A DNA stretch of 64,000 bases, from the NCBI GenBank assembly GCA_004009845.1, contig RMBW01000084.1, positions 62,001 through 126,000 on the forward strand. The letters are read 5' to 3'. The stretch comes from Davidsoniella eucalypti (Eukaryota; Ascomycota; Sordariomycetes; Microascales; Ceratocystidaceae). A program made the translations under genes and the position numbers. Below, one piece after another: positions 1-11,949 of the stretch. The notes beneath the pieces were generated by a model that was not told the origin of the DNA, did not search any database, and saw nothing but the letters and a program-made list of their open reading frames with translations. The number at the start of each line of letters is the position of its first letter. Position 1 is the first letter of the stretch.

Positions 1-2583
1 AGAGATCTCTTTCATTAGGACGACGTGCAGCCAGCAACAAGTTGTTGAGTACCTCTAAAAGCATTTCAAGAAGAGGTAGAATCTGCTTGTAAAGATGCTC
101 AAACTTTCCACCGCCGATACTCCGGAACAACGAGCGAAGTAGTAGGAAGTAGTTCATAGGCTCTTCAGCCTTGGTTGACAACTTGATAGATTTTGTGACA
201 ATATCAACAACATGGGGTAGCAAGATGTGCTCGTTTTGCGATGCAAACAGCGTCACGGCCATGAAAGCAAGTTTGAAGAGACGTAGAAGAATCGAGGACT
301 TCTTGACATCCGCAGTTCCAACTTCATCGATCCGAGCCATCAAGAAACGCAGAAGCATACCGCAAAAACTAGGCGAAGTAGCCTCACTAGCTAAGAAGAA
401 CTGTGGAATGTGAAGCAAAGCAGGATGGTCAAAGATGAGTTCGTAGAGGTGAGGTATCTCTTGCAAGAATATTTCATGGAAAGTTGACGGGTCAATAGCA
501 TGGAACAACGTAGCGAATGACTCTATCAGCTCCTTTTCTTCTTTGCTACTAGAGTTCATGAATGTATTAGCCATGTACTCGGCAGTAGATGTGAACTGGG
601 CCTCCTGTTGGAGGGGTTTCTCTACGTCATAATACTTGAAGACCTGAGCTCCTTGTCGAAACGTCTTGATCATGATGCCAACCTCTTCTGGTGAGAAGCC
701 ACAAGTGAACTCTTGCCAATTAGACGGGGCATTTGTAGTATCGACAGCTGGCGTGGTTGGGTTGCAGAGGCGGAGTTGGTAGAATATCCGCTTCAGTCCG
801 TGCATCATTGTCTGGAACAAGAACTTGTTTTCATGGACAGGGTCACCGGCACGGTCCAATGGGCCGGCAGGACGAATGGGCATAGCTGAGAAGATATCGA
901 CTTCATCCCAGTCTGGCGCATGATCCTTTTCAGCAAGATGGGTCTCGACAACCTCGTACGAGCCATTGGCTAAAGCCTTCGAGCGTTTGACGGCATTGGG
1001 ATATTGGTGGTTCATATCGGCAAACTTGTCAGCAAAGGCTTCCATGATGACCATCAAGTAGTACCGTGCATCCTCCTTATTTTCCATCTTCGCAATACTG
1101 TCAACCATATTAATGAGCAGGCGGGCACTCATACTCTGGAAGCTAGTACCGGGGAATGAGTTCTGGAGGTTTTTAGTGTAAACACTAACGGCTTTGCGGA
1201 TCTGGTCTGGCTTCAACTGCTCACGAGCATTGTGAATCAAGTCAGCAAGCATGCTATAAGCCAATGGCCTGATAGTCTCGTGAACGGCCAGACCATCGCC
1301 AATCAGCGTTTCTTCGTCGAGCAAGTCGTTGATGTGGGGCAAGAAAAAGGAATGAAAGTTGAAGTGAATCATATGTCTCAAGGCAATCAATAGTTCCTTG
1401 CGTGTGCCTGACTTTTCTCGGGGGCAGTCGCGCAGCAAACGGACGATTATGGACGGCAAGGTCCGAGTGACATCCACCATGTCCTTGTGATATTGTCTAA
1501 ATAAGAAAACAAGGAATGTGAGGGTTTTCGCTTGCGCACCGATTAGGTCGCCAAAGGCAGCCCGGTTTTTTATAGCGCTGCTGATGCCAGTGAAAAACTG
1601 GCCCTTTTGGGCAGCTTGTGCGTGTGCCTGTTGCTGGACAGCGGCTTGCTGGTTCAAGACTGCCTTCGTGGCAGGTATGAAGGCCTTGACGTTTGCAGGA
1701 ACAATCTGACGATAGGTGGAAAAGATTGCGACCACAATGATCGGGCATTCTGATAGAACCTTGAAGGACTGCATGCCCTTCACCAACGTCCGGTTTTGTT
1801 GCTGCTGAGGATCGACACTGAGATCATTAACCGAAGATGCCGGAGATTCTGGGCGGGGCGGTTGGAAAGCTGCCTGTGCATTTCCAGCAACCGATGCAGT
1901 GGTGACAGCAGCGGGAGCAGCGGGAGCAGTTGACGATGAGTTATCCAGCTGCTCACGTACTATAGATCCGATCTGGTTGAAGATCTCTTGAATCAACGAC
2001 AAGAAGGGCTGGACTTTGGCGGATGCAATCTTTTCCGGGTTGCGCATGATATCAGCGACGATTTTGACACATAGGATGGCATTTTCTTCATTGTCGGTAC
2101 GGATTTGTGCCATAAGAACGTCGATGAGCTGATTCAGAAGACCCTCGATGAGTTCAGTAGCAGTCGAGCTGTTCGGAAGTCGGGTCAGAGTGTCGAGAAC
2201 GGTGTGTCGTAGACGCTTCATATAATTAGCGAGGGAATCCCATCATACGTACTGTTTTCAAGATCTTACCTGCTCGACCGAGCCACTGTGGAAGCTGGGC
2301 TGTCCCTGTAGGACATTGATGAATACTGGAAGCAAAAGCTGAAGCAGCCGGGGAAGCTGAGGACTGCTGGTATAATGGTCTATCGTTTCCCGGATGGCGA
2401 TGGCAGCCTCCAGTCGAGTTTTATGGTCTATAGCAGAGTAAAACTGTTAACGCAAGTACACCAAAGCTAGTATATGCTCGTTTTCTTCCCAAGACTAGGA
2501 TATACATATGTCAACGAACACAAGAATGACGAACCTAGCTCGCCATTGCCCAGGCGCTGGATAGACTCGTCGATAGCAGTCAT
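1..2583 (-). CDS. TRA1: Tra1/TRRAP, N-terminal part (cut by window start)
   Basis: Tra1 is the giant pseudokinase-family (PIKK) scaffold that receives transcription activators in the SAGA and NuA4 histone acetyltransferase complexes in the nucleus. Reading the minus strand I place three exons: 2583-2535, 2427-2270 and 2215 down past position 1, with introns of 107 and 54 bp. The spliced N-terminus reads MTAIDESIQRLGNGELDHKT, and the frame then stays open to the window edge, giving about 807 residues of a protein normally near 3,700. Recognisable HEAT-repeat stretches include QRLRHTVLDTLTRLP, MRNPEKIASAKVQPFLSLIQ and KFLFQTMMHGLKRIFYQLRL, typical of the Tra1 N-terminal solenoid. A Gln/Ala-rich insert lies near residue 270. 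The first intron has a GTTCGT donor, weaker than its neighbours, so the exact first exon is less certain. The kinase-like C-terminus lies outside the window. Confidence 0.9.
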
Positions 2584-4242
2584 GTCAAATTACAGTGCGC
2601 ATTTGAGGTGCGCAGGCCTCTGGGGTTTAGAAGGTCAATTTCAGCAGTTTTGCGACGGCGTGGCAATGGTGGTGATCCGGCTACGATAGTTGGTGGCAGA
2701 AAAGGCAGGATCACGACTACAAGGCTGAGGAATAGGAAATCTATGCGCCGGTGTTGCAATACTACAGTAGATACAACGCGACAAGATAGTGGTTACTAGC
2801 CGTTACAGTTAAAATGGGTAAGGCAATCAAGCAATCGGGCTTTTCGTGAGGCAAGTAAAGAAATAAAAGAAATAAAAGGCTGATATACAGATGTTATTAG
2901 TAGAGCTAGTGATGTCACGGGGACTGTACGATGTCAATCACAGCAAAAGAAAGAATAGAGAGAAAAATAGCTGGGAAAAGGCGAGGCTTCAAACGCTAAT
3001 AGAAGCTCTCGACTCAGTTGTATACTAGTGCATAGCAGCAGTAGCAATGGCGGCAAATGGTGTTGATGTAGAGTTGTGGGTTGCGGTTTAGATATGAAAA
3101 TCAACTAGACCACCAAGTTTTAGGTGGGATAGAAAATCACCAGCGAGGGCTATAGCTTAGCTTACTATACTACAGTAAAGCAATTGAGACGATTGATAGA
3201 AAGTAGTTAAACGAAGAAACCTGGGATTTCTAGAGTTGGGGCATCCAGTCGCCAAAACCAGAATCCGCTAGGCGCGGAATAACTATGATCCGGGATCTTT
3301 TGTGCCCTCCTATTGGCTACATACATGGTATAAGTGGGGTGGCTCAGACCCAATTCGGTAAGGGTTAATTATAAAAGCTTACATCTAGTTATGTTTTTGT
3401 GACGAAAATTATAAATAAATAAATAGGTGAGGAAACACTTGTCGTTCTGTACGACTTTTTAAAGCCATTTCTTGAGCAAGTTGTCTTGTTTAAACCCTGA
3501 ACCTGAACACATAGTTTATAACTACATGAAAAGAATGGCAATAAACCTTGGTATTGCTAGTTGCATCAAGTAGACCACATGGTAACAATCTCTTGAGTCG
3601 TTAAGGCATGAGCTGTTGTTTAACATAGTTATAGAAATCTAATAAAAAATTATACAGGTAAAATTAGTCATTGTACAAATTTCCGATTTGCCTTAACGTA
3701 TAGAAAGTCCACAGTTTTTAAGAAAGAAATCTGTGTAGTATATAATTCACCTACCTTAGTTCTTAGTTAGATTTCAATAGGGTTCCGTTGTGTAACCAGA
3801 TGAAACCACATGTAAATTTGAGCGCCACAGCTAGGGTTATCATATACAATAAAAGGGTTTGTAGTCTACATGTCCCTCCAAATCACTCTCAAAATGATAA
3901 GATCTTGAACATTCTTGCAACAACTTGCATAAGCCAGTGCCGAGAAGAAATACTTTCAAGCGCAAATAAATACCCTTCCCCCTTCTTTGTCTTCTTCGTT
4001 TTTTTCTTCAAACATCAAACTTCACACCATCTGATCAAGATTAGATGTACGCTACCATAATCCACAGACAACAACAACCCCTCATATGCTGTCACACAAA
4101 TTGAGCGTTAAAGCGATGTCTTTCTTTTATAACTCATAAACTGAACCCGTAATCTAACCGGATTTACTATATAGTATTCGTCCCATCACCTTCGCAGTGA
4201 GCATTTCATTTTCCATTAAATACCCTTTTATTCCTATCGATC
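2584..4242. other. Intergenic region between divergent TRA1 and the GGCT-like gene
   Basis: These 1.66 kb separate two genes transcribed away from each other, so they hold both promoters. The sequence is AT-rich with no convincing ORF, RNA gene or repeat that I can see. Confidence 0.6.
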
Positions 4243-4910
4243 ATGAGTGGTACTCACACTGCATTCTTTTACGGTATGTATACTTGATACTCAATGTGTA
4301 CAATAATGAATCAATAAACTAACAAGGATTCACCACAGGGACCTTGGTATGTGTATACTACCTATTCTTTAAACCGCAAAAGTTGTCTAACTCGTTCGTT
4401 TCTAGATGGCCCCAGAGGTCTTTTTCACAGTGATCTTGAACGACATTCCGTCTGATGTTATCCGTAACCTCTACTCATTCTCGCCTGCTATCCTCAAAGA
4501 CCACATCCGCCACCGTGTTGAGGGAGAATACTATCCTGGCGTTATTCCCGAGAAGTCTCAATCTGTCCGTGGTGTTTTTACTACTGGGCTGACAGATGCC
4601 AACATGGCCAAGCTAGATCTATTCGAAGGCACGGAGTATCAACGTCGTGAAGTGACTGTGGCTGTGCGCGATGAAGAAGGCAATGAACGACAGGAAAAGA
4701 CATACACATACATATTTAAGAATCCCCAATTCCTTGAAAAGGGCGAGTGGGACTTTGAACACTTCAAAAATGACACACTACGCAAGTGGTCACGCAACGA
4801 GTTTGTATTTACAGGTCAGTAAACATGAGGTACATAAATTTAAGGGTGTGTACTAATCTGTCGATATTTCAAATATTCTAGGCTGCATTGACCCTGCCAC
4901 TGTTGCCTAA
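4243..4910 (+). CDS. AIG2-like / gamma-glutamylcyclotransferase-fold protein
   Basis: The product is a small cytosolic protein of the AIG2/GGCT-like family, whose members cyclise gamma-glutamyl amines or related compounds; the substrate here is unknown. Four exons are needed: 4243-4273, 4339-4346, 4406-4814 and 4882-4910, giving 158 residues. The second exon is only 8 nt (GGACCTTG). With its flanks it encodes the family signature FFYGTLM that starts the substrate-binding loop. Further family hallmarks are RHRVEGEYYPGVIP, VRGVFTTGLTD and LDLFEGTEYQRREVTV, where the Glu of LFEG is the usual catalytic acid. The ATG at 4243 is chosen because it restores the full N-terminal strand before YGTL; without the microexon the protein would lose its signature. 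Introns are 59-67 bp, two with GTATGT donors. Confidence 0.88.
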
Positions 4911-5787
4911 GTCTATCGTTTTCTTCACAATAGCCTACCTGCTTTATTAGTAAGACTACAATAACTTCTAGATATTCTACAATGAAGCGATCTTGCGTGC
5001 TGAGTATGGAACTTCTATGTCAAAAACATAATTAAAACCGAAGTTTGTGTGTGCATATCTATGCGGATGTTGATCATTGGTTTTGTAAACGACGATGAAG
5101 AAGAAGAGGCTTAAATGAAATAACGATTATTGTTACTGTTTGGAACTAGCGTACATTGTGCCAAAGAAGACATAGATCCGCATAGTAGACGGACAATCTG
5201 AGTATATTGGGATACTGTTGGGTTATTAGTAATGATAAATTGGAGATTGAACTGGAGTGAAGTCGTTGGTTACGCAAAGAAGTCGATCTTCGTTTGCAAG
5301 TGTTCAGTGCTTAGTAGAGGTAGCCTGAAGGAGCAAACGTGGAAAATTGACGATTATGTACATAGATTTTACAGCTATTGGCTTGGAGTTTTTCTTTTTT
5401 TACAAAAAGTTAGTAGCTCTCGATTTCGACAACTATATGTAGAAGATGGAATAGGGGTACACATAAATTATATAGTCGAATGGGCTACGATTCGCAAGGA
5501 TTCTCTAGGCATTGGAGTTCTGTTACAGGAACAGCTTCAGACCCAAAAAGTCAGATCAATGTTTAATATTCCCAATTGTATGATCCTCACCAGAGGAGTA
5601 CGCTTTACAAAATTGTAAGTAAACATCTCCTGTAAAACAAACTCTGGATTTGAATATAATTTAATTGCAGCTAAGTAGTCTCATGCCACTAGTTATAGAA
5701 GACATGCAGCATTTGCTCCTAGAAGAAATAAGAAACAAGAAACACAACATATTGAGTTTAGAACCAGACACGCATTGCATAGCAAAC

Positions 5788-5851
5788 GGGAATGAGTCCT
5801 TTTTTTTTAATTCATTTATCTTATGGAGCTATAGATGGGGAATGAGTCCTT
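5788..5851 (-). mobile_element. Mini-retroposon copy A with target-site duplication
   Basis: A 36-bp insert (about 5802-5837) is flanked by perfect 14-bp direct repeats GGGAATGAGTCCTT at 5788-5801 and 5838-5851. On the minus strand it runs from ATCTATAGCTCC through AAATGAATT into an A tract. Its 5' end is about 12 nt shorter than in the longer copies. The duplication plus A tail is the signature of target-primed reverse transcription. Confidence 0.8.
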
Positions 5852-8556
5852 GTTACAATACATGTATAGAAAAAGAAAACATGGTACTGAGTGACCTCGC
5901 ACTCAATATAAAAACCACCCATCGACGGATTTCTTTTTTCGATACATGCATCAAGTGACTTATCACGGCATAGACGAAACATTACGAAGATCACGAATAA
6001 AAAAAAAAAGAAAACGATCAAGACATGCGTAGATGATCACACAATCCTACATTCCTCTAGCTAGAATAGTAAACCACCACATTCCTGATATCCGTGTCTT
6101 GCCAGAAGAAAAACACATCAGCCGCAGATTTCATAATGAATGTAGCTGCAACATGATCTAGTCAGTAAATATGCAGAATGGAGCCTGTAGGCCTTGAGCG
6201 TCTAGAACATATTATCGTTTCCGTCCAAGCTATGATCTTGTTCGCCTCGTATAGCCTAGGAAGTCTTGTGTCATGATGTAAGTCGACATGCTCATAATTT
6301 ATGATTATTCGGAATTGCCGTTTAGCTATGGACAAAGCTCATGTACATAAATGATATGCACTGATCACATTGCCCTATATGAAGCCATCCCACAGGGTAC
6401 ATATTGATGGTCATATATTGGCCTGGTAGTCAGCTGTGCCATATTCTCGGTTATCGCGATGCTCAAGACACTGAGCTCAACAGGGCCTAGAATTCCCCTT
6501 TAGACACTATAGAGATTGTATGATGATGTGTTGCCAATATCGTTAAACTGAATACCTATAGTAACATCCTTCAGACAATACATAGCACATGCACTTATAT
6601 TGTACAGCTGTATAAGTATACATAGTTATAGTCATTAGATTTGCATTCTAGACACTTCTGTCTGTTTGACGCCATAGAGGCGCATTGCATTCCCTGTTAC
6701 TTGCAATTAATCAATTGATATAGACCAACCGAAATTGTCCTATGTCTCGCATTATCAGTCTACAAATAGCCACATTATATTGTTTTTTGTTGCGTAGTGG
6801 AACACAAGTCTTTCCAGACGATTTGTGACTCTGTTAACCCTCAAGAACAAGAATGAAACAAAGTATAACTAGTGAAAGCCTGTCGTATTATCGGCACGCC
6901 TAAGTTCCTGATATGTGTGCATACATAAGTATACACCTTGAATTTACTCCAAGGCCAATCATGCTGTCAGATCACAGTGTACGTGGCGATCCAGGGGGAG
7001 AAAGGAAGCAAAGTCGGATTACTGCTAGTGAATAGCCGATCGACTGTGTTTCAGCATTCATGCATGTCGTTCCTAGAGTTTGGCTTCTGCTCACTAGTAG
7101 CCATGGATCCCAGTAGTGGCTTTTTTTTTGCTTCTTTTTTCAGAGAACAGCCGAAACAAACGGCTTGTCGCAGGGAATATCCCAAAAGGCTGCCTTTGAA
7201 GGCTTCAGCGCGTAATTCAGATCAGTGGTCAACCTACAACTCAGTAACATGGGAATATCACCAGAGATCCCCCCCTCCAAAATCTAGGCCAAGAACTTGT
7301 AGGAGGGCCCTTGAAAACTTTGTTCGTGCTATTTAGATGGCCAAGGCCTCAAGTAAACTCCTCACAAGTGGCAAGGCCTCCTGTCTCCTCTGTAGAGCAC
7401 AGATATTTAGACGGGTAAGGCCGAGCTATACAGTCTCTGTATACAAAATGCTGCTTTTAGACCCTGCATGGCAAACAACCTTCCAAGATGTGGTATTTGT
7501 CTCTAAATTCCATGAGCCCGGGTTACTTTTCTTCTCTTCTCTTCTTGTCCCAACAAAATTGCGGCAAGTAATTGGCCTTGTAACCTTTTTTTTCTTGGTT
7601 GTAGTGCCCAGAGTACTGGCAAACAAAAATCGCTTGATCCAGTAGATGATCTGCCCCTCGACCCTAAAAACCCATCAAGAAGAAATAGACTAGGTACAAA
7701 TGTAGAACGAAGTAAAAGGTGGCTAGCTAGCTAAAACTAAGGTACCTCGCTTGACAGCCACAGGATTCCAAGAAAGGTTTCCCTGCAAAAGAGGCTGAAC
7801 CAGAAGTTTTTTATTTTTATTTTTATTTTTTATTTCTAGTTTCCTGTCTAGAGATGGGTCACGACGCTTCTACGCCACTAAGGAATAAAGAACACGTCCT
7901 GACTAGGCTCCTGACTTATTATGATAGTATATGTAGTTGTAATCGATAGCATCGATAGTCATATTGTCCGTTTTCTTGGCGCCGGGATCGATACTAGCCA
8001 ACACAGACTATGAGGAGTCGCGATCCTCTGTTTCAAAGACTCTATATCCATTGCTAGATATTACAACTATTGTATTGGGTTCCTTGGATATTGCAGCGTT
8101 TCTAGCGCCCGAAGCAACTCTACAGTCTTGCCGCCATCAGACGCTGCGGCATTACTTGATTGGGTATAAGGCCAAGTATAAAATGTAACTGATCTGGGCT
8201 TACATGACTTTCAGAGGGTTTCATACCGACAAGGTCCCTATAAGTTCTTCAAGGCATAAAATATATCAAGACACTTCAAATGTCAAGATGGAGATTGACT
8301 AGGTAATCCCATGACGCAAACAGGCAAACCGTAGCAATCACAAATCACCCAGTATAACCATCTAGAGAGCCAATAACTTGTCAGCAGTTCCCCTACACCT
8401 TCGATACCCGACCGATACTACTTTTATCCTGTTTCCTCGGCTTTCAAGGGGGACAAACTTCTTTCATCCATGTCTTGTCTCCTATTGTGACATAACCTCA
8501 CAGTCCAAACAGACCTAAAAGAGGCATTCATAGATGGCCAGGTCCTGGCAGCACGG

Positions 8557-8648
8557 TGTTATAGATGTCATATAGAGAAGTAATAGAGTAATAGAGTGTT
8601 AGAATTACAACTCTATCGTTGCGTCCCCCCTCACTACTCCTTTTTACA
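8557..8648 (+). repeat. Possible copia-type LTR relic with primer-binding-site-like sequence
   Basis: A 92-bp stretch begins TGTTATAG and ends TTTTTACA, followed directly by TGGTATCA, which matches the start of the initiator-Met primer-binding site usual in Ty1/copia elements. No second LTR, gag or pol frame was found, so this is at most a solo or broken remnant. Confidence 0.25.
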
Positions 8649-9974
8649 TGGTATCATCCAGATCAAAGTACCGTCTTTAAATCCACTGTCTAAAACCACA
8701 AACTAGACTAATGGTGTTAGTGTGCCTTCTAATTACACTATGTATCTGTATATCTGATTTTCCTTTTTATGTTACAACTTGGGTATTAACTCTACCCATC
8801 TGCATGAGCTGAATGTCGTGGGCAGTACGTATGCCATAACCTGCTACAACTATATTTGATAATCCAGATCCCAACCGTCGTTCAATCTAAAACCCACAGC
8901 TGAAGCCTCTACAGCCAGATATACATACTATACTGAAGCCATATCTCCTCTTTCAGTCACATCCAACTTCATCTTGGCCCTGTCGTAGCCCTGCGGTGAC
9001 GATTCATTGGCTGCCGCTTCTTCCATAGTGATTAACAGCTGACGACGCCCTGCTCTTTAAACCTAGCTTCGGTGTTTTATGCCCGGTGAAGTAATCAACG
9101 TGACGTTGAGTTCTTTTCTTGATCATTGCTTCTCTTACTTGTTTTTTCTTTTGTCAGGGGCCAAATTCATTTCACTAATAACGTGGTTTGCGTGGTGCTA
9201 AAATATATACTAAAGAAACGGGGAATGATAACCCTACACTACTTATATCTAAGCTCAGCAGACAATAACTAGAGAGTTAACAATGAAACAAGCTTAAACT
9301 CGCCTAGGCTAGAGGGTTTCTCTTAGACATGTTCATGAGTGAAGGGCTAAATGGCATTGTCTCCTTTTTTTTTTTCTTCTTCTTTTAAATTTTTTTATTT
9401 TATTTTAATTTTATTTTTTTGGAACTCTCGTATTACTCTATAGAAATGAACATTGGCAACGGAACAATACTCTTCTTTGGGTACCCGAAGATGGAATAAA
9501 CATGGGTAGTATCGTGAGGGAGGAGATCCCTGGAAAACTTGAAACACAGACATCATAACGAAGGCAAAAATAGTGAGGGTAATCGTAATGCTTTTTTAGG
9601 ATTTGGATTGAAATCTAGGAAGCAGAGACTTTTTCTTCCCTTTGCTGAGAGGGCTCCCCTTGCTAAGCCAAGTGGCATTCATGGTTGATATCACGAAGAA
9701 AGATGTCGTATACGGCTCTTTGTGACTCAAGTCCAGGGTTTGAAGAAGATTGAAATTCAAGTCTCTTTTTTACTGGCATGAACAATGAGGAACTTGCTTT
9801 ACGAATGATTGTCATCAGTCGGGCTGTTGATCAACGTCTGTTCATTTTGATCGCACACACCTTACATGCGTCAAGGTTTGAGTGTCAGTTTGCATGCCAA
9901 CCAGCGTTGATCCGGCTAAATAGTCTGCATACTCTTTGCTAGGCAGTGCTATAGTACTTATGTGTCTTGATCGC

Positions 9975-10059
9975 CAGTACCTTGGTAGATGCCCTATTTC
10001 AGGCTTGATTTCGACACTAAATCACCGGCCACAAAAACCAAGCCCTACCAAGGTACCTG
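9975..10059. repeat. Inverted repeat, about 85 bp
   Basis: The left arm CAGTACCTTGGTAG (9975-9988) pairs with the right arm CTACCAAGGTACCTG (10045-10059) with one bulged base. Inside it, GGCTTG and CAAGCC can extend the stem after a 13-nt left-side bulge. It could be a decayed foldback element or a transcribed hairpin; no transcript evidence is visible. Confidence 0.5.
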
Positions 10060-11314
10060 CTTTTCGTATCGCTGTAGTGACGTAGAAGGCAGTCGGTTAT
10101 AGCGCCTATAGCTGGCCTATGTGTAGTATCGAAAGCGAAAGACAATAGGCTGTCAAGGCTTCTTTCCAGCCTCTCAACGAACAATCACGAGTACATCCCT
10201 TTAACTAACACGTCGATCTGGCGCCTGATGCTTCCCAAAGCGGTCCATAGCTGTAAGTCCTAGCGGATTCTATTCTGGTAGCGCCGCCACTAGCTATTGT
10301 AGTGTTGGTCTGTTCGCCATTTTAAACAGCTCGACCGCTTTGGTGGGACATGTGCGTGTAGTACATAGTTGTAGGCAAAGGCTGGGCCGCCAAGACCTAC
10401 TGGCTCTCAAGAAAGCTCTCAAGCCTTTCACTGACAGAGGCACAACTGCGCCGTGTGCATTTACATCTGCTTCTTCCAAGTACTCAGTTGTGCCGTTGAG
10501 TCCGAGATCCATAGCTGTCTTTTCTCTGTGAAAAGAAGAGTGGATAAAAGTTATGTTTCTTCTACCAAGGCTTTATGTGCCCGTTGCCCTATCACGTATA
10601 TAGTTATACAACTACGTATAATCGCCGGCCTTGCCTACACCATGAATCAGAAATAGAAGCCCCAGTTCACTACAGTAGCAGAGCCATACATGTATGCCAT
10701 AGGAAGGGCTACCTCTGTACTCCTTTTCGCAATGCTTTGCTAGGCATTAGGCCTCAAACTGGCCCCAACTCTAAACTTTCCACTATAGAACAGAGCTTCA
10801 ACGGGATCACAGAATTCTTATAGGCCAACAAGAACCATTTGAAACCCGCTAGGGTGCTGAGAGGAGGCCTGCGAAGAATACAACTCAGTCACTAAAGGAC
10901 GGCTTAACACCCGATTGTAACGTCGCTAGCATGGCATTTACGCCGCCCTTGACTTTTACTTGCATTCATGGCCTTCACACCAAAAATACTTGTAAAATAC
11001 TTGTTTTATATCATGGCTGTAGGTACATTCATACTGGTTCTGGCGAAGAACTTCATGATGCTTACTACATATCTTACAGTCTCAAGCTACACCACCTCTG
11101 TACCAACGATCTTGAGTGGATTGGCTGCATATTACAAAAGTCCAAGTTATAATAGCCTGAATAGAAACTAATCGACCTCTGGACCCCTGCCAGGCCCCTA
11201 ATAGCAGCATCGTAAAGAAATCCGAAACACTAACAGGTAGCCAATTACTGCGGAGCTACCCATGCCACAGCCTTTCTTTTGGAGCCGACGTCGATCTCCT
11301 TAGTGTTAGTGCTA

Positions 11315-11369
11315 TTTTTTAATATTTAATAATTCATTATTCTTATGGAGCTATAGAGCTATGAAGATG
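11315..11369 (-). mobile_element. Mini-retroposon copy B, older
   Basis: This copy matches the family core on the minus strand: ATCTTCATAGCTC, then TATAGCTCCATAAGA, an altered AATAATGAATT and a degraded A/T tail. No clean target-site duplication remains, so it appears older than copies A, C and D. Confidence 0.65.
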
Positions 11370-11949
11370 TTTGTGTATGATACAACGCCTATATGATGTT
11401 AACCAATATTCTAAACTTGACTGAAGAAAATGACTGCCTAACAGAGTCTTCTCTCTTCCTTTGGGAACTGACATTTTGGGAGAAGACTGTTACCGTCCAT
11501 GCCCTACCATACTCTGACCCCCTGACCTAACAGAGAAAGGTAGAGGCGTTGGCCTATTGCGGTATAAGCTTGGATTTCGACAGTCACCAACCCACTGTAA
11601 GCAGCTGGTTCAACCTCGTCAACCTCTCGACTCTATCTTTCTTTTTTTTTCACGCATGGACGCAAACCTGCCCGTGGACAATAGGAAACGAGCGATCTGT
11701 GGCACTGCAACGTCCATCCCGCTGTCTTGAAAGTGCTTGATTGTCCGGATTATCTCTGCAAAAAATCTCCGCCTGGACGTGCAAACCAAACTTACCAGCC
11801 ATGTTCGTAGAAGTCCAGAGTCGTTGCAGTAGCAACAAGAAGTAATGACAGATAGAAGGAGAGATAGACAGATGGCCTCGCGTTTCGTAGTTTGAACTTG
11901 TATAAGAAGGCCGTATGAAGCTATCGTCAAGTCCTGTTCTTCTTCCCTT

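Larger units (their letters stand above)
4911..11949. other. Gene-poor, AT-rich region with repeat relics
   Basis: About 7 kb without a convincing gene. Short open frames are all under 140 codons, lack recognisable domains and overlap on both strands. The stretch contains two copies of a short poly(A)-tailed insertion, an LTR-like relic near 8.6 kb, an inverted repeat near 10.0 kb, and several long T or T/A tracts (7811-7842, 9362-9420) that could be old retroposon tails. It resembles decayed transposon sediment rather than a single element. Confidence 0.55.

Noticed and set aside
1497..1748. Short ORFs on both strands within 1-2215
   Set aside because: They lie in other frames of the TRA1 coding sequence, which is continuous to the window edge.
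7964..8000. TTGGCGCCGGGATCG resembling a gypsy primer-binding site
   Set aside because: No LTR boundary could be defined upstream and no gag frame follows, so the match is too short to call.
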